The translations under genes and the position numbers were made by a program. From Hyphomicrobium sp. MC1 (GTDB lineage Bacteria > Pseudomonadota > Alphaproteobacteria > Rhizobiales > Hyphomicrobiaceae): a stretch of 64,000 bases of DNA. Under the pieces are notes generated by a model. It did no database searches and was not told the DNA's origin. It saw only the letters and a program-made list of their open reading frames with translations. The stretch's first letter is position 1. Every line of letters begins with the position of its first letter. Shown one piece after another: positions 60,441 to 64,000 of the stretch. The stretch lies in the NCBI RefSeq assembly GCF_000253295.1, contig NC_015717.1, positions 4,154,001 through 4,218,000 of the forward strand, in the 5' to 3' direction.

Positions 60441-62792
60441 ATGACGCAGCTTGTCGCTTTACCGGACGGCACAGAACTCGCGGGCGATTACAAAATCGTC
60501 CGGGTTCTCGGTGCGGGCGGTTTTGGCGTCACGTACCTCGCCGACGAACCGGAGCTGACGCGCAAAGTCAGCATCAAGGAATATTTCCCGAGCGATTTTG
60601 CGCTGCGCACCGAAAACCTCGAAGCGACGCCGCGGTCAGAAAGTTGCACCGGCGATTACAATTGGGGTCTCGACCGCTTCATCGAAGAAGCGCAGACGCT
60701 GGCGAAGTTCGATCACCACAACATCGTCAAGGTGCATCGCATCTTCCGCGCCAACAACACCGCCTATATGGTGCTGCGGTTCGAGGAAGGCAAAAGCCTT
60801 AAGAATTGGCTGAAGGATCTGGGCCGCGCGCCGCGCCAGAAGGAACTCGACCAGATCGTAGCGCCGCTACTCGATGCGCTTGAGGTCATTCACAAAGCGG
60901 ACTTTCTGCACCGCGATATCGCGCCCGATAACATCATCATTCGCAACACCGGCGATCCGGTGCTGATCGACTTCGGCGCGGCGCGTAGCGACATTGCTGC
61001 GCATTCAAAGACGAAGACGGTGTCGGCGCTCGTGAAGCCCGGCTACAGCCCGTATGAGCAGTATGCCGAGACGAGCCGCCAACAAGGGCCGTGGTCGGAT
61101 ATCTATGCCTTCGCCGCGACGCTCTATCATGCGGTGACCGGTAAGCGGCCGCCCGACTCGCCGTCGCGCATGCTGAAGGACGAGATGGTGCCGGTGCGCG
61201 ACGCGGCGCTGGCGAGCTATCGGCAATCATTCCTGACGGCCATCCAGCAGGCCCTGGCACTTTCCGTCGACGCGCGGCCGCGTTCGGTTGCCGAATGGCG
61301 TGGGGCATTGCTTTCGCCGGATCCGGAGAAGCCCGGGCTTTTCCAACGCCTGCGAGAGAAGACCGAAGTCCGCCGCAAGCAGGAAGACGAGAAGCGCGCA
61401 ACCGAAGCCATCATCAATACCGCAGTTCCGCCGCCTCCCGATGCGCCCGGTCCGAAGGGCGGCATGCTCGATTTCGTCGAGTCGCTGAAAGAGCCTTCCG
61501 CCGCGAAGAACAAGGGCAAGAGCAAGGCTGCTCCGCCGCCCGCGCCGTCTGCTGCCGCGAAGAAGTCAGCTGCCGCCGAAAAGGCGAAGGCGCGAGCTGA
61601 GAAAGCCAAAGCGGACAGGGCCAAAGCCGCGGAGAAGCTGCCACCATTACCGCCGCCAGCGCGTCCGCAACCTGAGAAAGCCAAATCGAAGCCGAAGGTG
61701 CGCCCCAACCCGGACGTCGGGCGCAAGCCGTTCCTGCGCCGGCTGACGACGCGCGCCATCATTGCGGCAGCGCTCGCGGGCGTCGTGTTTGCATTCCACG
61801 ATCGGATTCCGCAGCTTCTATCGACGCATGTAAGCGCCATCACGACGGGAACGATTTCGAAACCGGTTGCCGTCAATCCCGATCCCGCGCTGACAGAAAC
61901 GGCCGAGATCAAGGCTTACGATGCGCCAGTCGAACGGCTGGCGCTGAGCGGCGATGGCCGTCTGATCGTGACAGCCGCGCACGAGGCGCAGCTTAAAGTC
62001 TGGTCCTACGATACGCGCTATCAGCTCGGCACGATCCAGCTGGAAGATGGTCCGGCCGTATCGCTTGCCGTGCGCAACAATCGCGTCGTGACCGGCCATG
62101 CCAACGGCGCCGTCGACATCTATGACCTCGACAGCAAGCGCCGTCTCTTCCGCTTCAAGCGCAACGACGCAACCATCTGGGCCGTCGATTTCATCGCTTC
62201 GGAGGATCGCATCGCAACCGCCAGTCACGACTGGATGGTGACGCTGTGGGAAACAGCCTTCCAGAACGCTCCTACTGCGGTGCTCGAAGGGCATGAGAAT
62301 GCGGTGCAGGCGCTCGCGGTCGATCCATCGGGTCGTTGGATTGCATCGGGCGGCGCGGACCGGACCGTGAGGATCTGGAGCGTCGAGACGAAAGACTCGC
62401 GGCGGCTCTATCGCAACAATTCCGATTTCATTTCGGCGCTTGATTTCTCGCCGGATGGGTCGTTACTCGCGACCGGCAGCCTCGACGGTACTGTGAAGCT
62501 GCTCTCGATGAATTCCTATCGCATGCAGCGGACGCTCGGCGGGCACAATGCGCGCATCACCTCGCTCGCGTTTTCCGGTGTGGGCGATCTGCTGGCGTCC
62601 GCGTCCGAAGATGGTGTCGTGCGCGTCAGGAGCCTGAAGCGCCCCCGCAACTATCTGCCGTTGACGGGACTGGGATCCGGCGCAAAGACTGTCGTGTTCT
62701 CAAACGATGGGCGCACACTGCTGACCGGCGGACAAGACGGCGTCATCCGGCTCTGGTCATTGCCGGGAGCGCAACTCGCCCAGCGCAACTGA
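60441..62792 (+). CDS. Membrane Ser/Thr protein kinase with WD40 repeats
   Basis: This 783-residue protein has a kinase domain at about 15-290: Gly loop VLGAGGFGVTYLAD, ATP lysine in VSIKEYFPS, catalytic loop FLHRDIAPDNIIIRNT (HRD present, the usual following Lys replaced by Ala), and LIDFGAARSD. An Ala/Lys/Pro-rich linker (about 353-403) and one transmembrane helix (about 439-452) follow. From about 493 there are some seven WD40 blades (LEGHENAVQALAVDPSGRWI, TVRIWSVETKDS and others), predicted outside the membrane as a sensor or scaffold. It is divergent from the FHA-phosphatase genes and completes a phosphorylation unit. Confidence 0.92.
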   Translation: MTQLVALPDGTELAGDYKIVRVLGAGGFGVTYLADEPELTRKVSIKEYFPSDFALRTENLEATPRSESCTGDYNWGLDRFIEEAQTLAKFDHHNIVKVHRIFRANNTAYMVLRFEEGKSLKNWLKDLGRAPRQKELDQIVAPLLDALEVIHKADFLHRDIAPDNIIIRNTGDPVLIDFGAARSDIAAHSKTKTVSALVKPGYSPYEQYAETSRQQGPWSDIYAFAATLYHAVTGKRPPDSPSRMLKDEMVPVRDAALASYRQSFLTAIQQALALSVDARPRSVAEWRGALLSPDPEKPGLFQRLREKTEVRRKQEDEKRATEAIINTAVPPPPDAPGPKGGMLDFVESLKEPSAAKNKGKSKAAPPPAPSAAAKKSAAAEKAKARAEKAKADRAKAAEKLPPLPPPARPQPEKAKSKPKVRPNPDVGRKPFLRRLTTRAIIAAALAGVVFAFHDRIPQLLSTHVSAITTGTISKPVAVNPDPALTETAEIKAYDAPVERLALSGDGRLIVTAAHEAQLKVWSYDTRYQLGTIQLEDGPAVSLAVRNNRVVTGHANGAVDIYDLDSKRRLFRFKRNDATIWAVDFIASEDRIATASHDWMVTLWETAFQNAPTAVLEGHENAVQALAVDPSGRWIASGGADRTVRIWSVETKDSRRLYRNNSDFISALDFSPDGSLLATGSLDGTVKLLSMNSYRMQRTLGGHNARITSLAFSGVGDLLASASEDGVVRVRSLKRPRNYLPLTGLGSGAKTVVFSNDGRTLLTGGQDGVIRLWSLPGAQLAQRN

Positions 62793-62931
62793 AGCGCACC
62801 TTTGCTTGCGGGTGTCAGACGGCTTCGCTAGATCACATGCAAATGCTTGTGGGCTGCACGATGGAGCCAAAGGGCTGCCATCATTCGTCCCAAAATGCTT
62901 AAATCGATTCATGCTCGGGGAGGTGCGCTCG

Positions 62932-64000
62932 ATGTTCGGGTGGCGCAGGCGCAGTGAAGGCTTTGAATGGAAGGAATACGTGCGGACGACCATTCTCGTT
63001 CGCCGGGCCGACCGTCAGCGCCGGATTGAAGATGCGCGCGTTGCCGCCATCGAGAAGGTCAAGAACGTCGCCGACGCGGGTGTCGATGCCGGGCGAGCCG
63101 GGGCGTTCGCTGCCAAAAGCGGCGTCATGCGCGTGCTGGCGTTCATCGGACATGCCATCGCCGACGTCGCAATTGCGATCTTCTGGGGCATTGTTCGCTG
63201 GGTCTCATTCGGCTGGAGCGTTTTGAAGGATGCAACGCGCGCACTTTTGACGCCACTGCGTAGCGCGATCCGCATTCCTGCTGATGCAGCGCGCGACAAG
63301 CTCAAACTGATGCCGGACATCGCACGAAAATCGCCGATCAAGGCGCATCACCTCATCAGCGCGGGGCTGTTTCTTCTGCTCATCTATGTCGGCGGCCCGA
63401 TGCTGAGAAGCGCCGACGGTATCGGCACGTCGGATCTCAATATCTCGACCGGCTCGATCGATGCTTCGCACCAAGTCACCATTTCGAATGAAATCTCAGG
63501 TTCGGCAGCCGCGCTGACGGGCGACACGATGCGGGTCGATGGGACCCTCGTGCGCCTCGCTGGCATTGAAGCGCCGGCGGCAGCGCAGCCCTGCCATCGG
63601 GCGAACGGCCGACGCTGGAATTGCGCTTCCGCCGCCCGTTTAGGCCTCAACAAGATCGTCCGCGGCCATAAGGTGACATGCACGTCGTCCGGCCAGGACG
63701 ATAGCGGACGAACGCTTGCAAGCTGCGTGATCGACGGTTCGCAGGACGTCGCGAGGATGCTCGTACGGGACGGCTACGTTTTCGCGACGGATAAATCGTT
63801 CTTCGGCTCGCTCAGCAGCGACGAGGGCGGCGCACGCGAGGCCAAGCGCGGCATCTGGCAGGGTGAAGTTCTCAGACCGCAAGACTGGCGCAACCAGACC
63901 TGGGAGGCGGCTAAGCGCGACGCGCCCGACGGCTGCCCGATCAAGGGGGTCATTAGGGCATCGGCGAAGATGTACGCCCTGCCCTGGTCGGATGCCTATG
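62932..64000 (+). CDS. Membrane-anchored SNase-like protein (3' end cut by window edge)
   Basis: About 356 codons are visible and the frame runs off the right edge. Two hydrophobic segments (about 64-92, and HHLISAGLFLLLIYVGGPML at 138-158) anchor it. From about 190 there is a staphylococcal-nuclease-like domain: GDTMRVDGTLVRLAGIEAP, then GRTLASCVIDGSQDVARMLV and AKRGIWQGEV, and a later CPIKGVIRASAKMYALPW. Residues matching the catalytic Asp21, Asp40 and Glu43 of the family are Thr, Glu and Ala, so nuclease activity is doubtful. The ATG has GGGGAGG upstream. It follows the kinase by 139 nt. Confidence 0.8.
   Translation, partial: MFGWRRRSEGFEWKEYVRTTILVRRADRQRRIEDARVAAIEKVKNVADAGVDAGRAGAFAAKSGVMRVLAFIGHAIADVAIAIFWGIVRWVSFGWSVLKDATRALLTPLRSAIRIPADAARDKLKLMPDIARKSPIKAHHLISAGLFLLLIYVGGPMLRSADGIGTSDLNISTGSIDASHQVTISNEISGSAAALTGDTMRVDGTLVRLAGIEAPAAAQPCHRANGRRWNCASAARLGLNKIVRGHKVTCTSSGQDDSGRTLASCVIDGSQDVARMLVRDGYVFATDKSFFGSLSSDEGGAREAKRGIWQGEVLRPQDWRNQTWEAAKRDAPDGCPIKGVIRASAKMYALPWSDAY

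Noticed and set aside
57788..62792. Type VI secretion locus
   Set aside because: Kinase, phosphatase and FHA genes suggest one, but no Tss component is present in the window.
1..64000. tRNA, rRNA, CRISPR arrays, insertion sequences, prophage
   Set aside because: Looked for by eye in intergenic regions; no cloverleaf, repeat array, transposase or phage structural gene was seen.

Overview
The window looks like chromosome from a motile, methylotrophic Rhizobiales bacterium, most like Hyphomicrobium. This rests on the flagellar gene content and order (MotC, MotE, FtcR/Rem and a fliF/motB/motC/fliK block as in Sinorhizobium and Brucella), a complete N-methylglutamate (NMG) pathway for methylamine, and a formate-tetrahydrofolate ligase. 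The assignment comes from gene content only. I saw no tRNA, rRNA, CRISPR array, insertion sequence or prophage.

Layout. (1) 1-25,989: a large flagellar region, mostly on the minus strand. It holds flgE (cut by the left edge), ftcR, fliK-motC-motB-fliH-fliF, a flagellin gene, fliP-fliL-flgH-motE-flgI-flgA-flgG-fliE-flgC-flgB, an unknown gene, flhB-fliG-fliN-fliM-motA, and the divergent flgF-fliI pair with a tail-anchored unknown. Many genes overlap by 4 bp (ATGA). A small group (PilZ, J-domain, unknown, GIY-YIG-like) sits between fliK and ftcR. (2) 26,010-28,048: a GH24 lysozyme-like protein and a HAD-CBS fusion with a broken HAD active site. (3) 28,205-39,622: the methylamine region: lysR divergent from mgdABCD, then an XRE-cupin regulator, mgsABC and gmaS. 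GmaS makes gamma-glutamylmethylamide, MgsABC makes N-methylglutamate, and MgdABCD oxidises it back to glutamate and a C1 unit. Both operon promoters carry a 15-bp palindrome just upstream of the -35 box. (4) 39,837-43,068: a FIST-domain sensor, a soluble hybrid histidine kinase and a convergent LuxR-type response regulator.

(5) 43,311-48,480: fbp-prk-rpe-hrpB, Calvin-cycle type enzymes without Rubisco in view. (6) 48,693-52,688: a four-gene Anbu proteasome-like operon (ATP-grasp, alpha-E, transglutaminase, Anbu peptidase). (7) 52,828-57,567: an MFS transporter, fhs, a K+ channel with a degenerate cyclic-nucleotide domain, and a tiny secreted protein. (8) 57,788-64,000: a phosphorylation-signalling group (PP2C phosphatase, two FHA proteins, a membrane Ser/Thr kinase with WD40 repeats) followed by a membrane-anchored SNase-like protein with degenerate catalytic residues, cut by the right edge.

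The C1 unit released by Mgd can feed tetrahydrofolate metabolism, to which Fhs also belongs. The least explained parts are the Anbu operon, the HAD-CBS fusion, the FIST/kinase pair and the kinase/FHA/SNase group.
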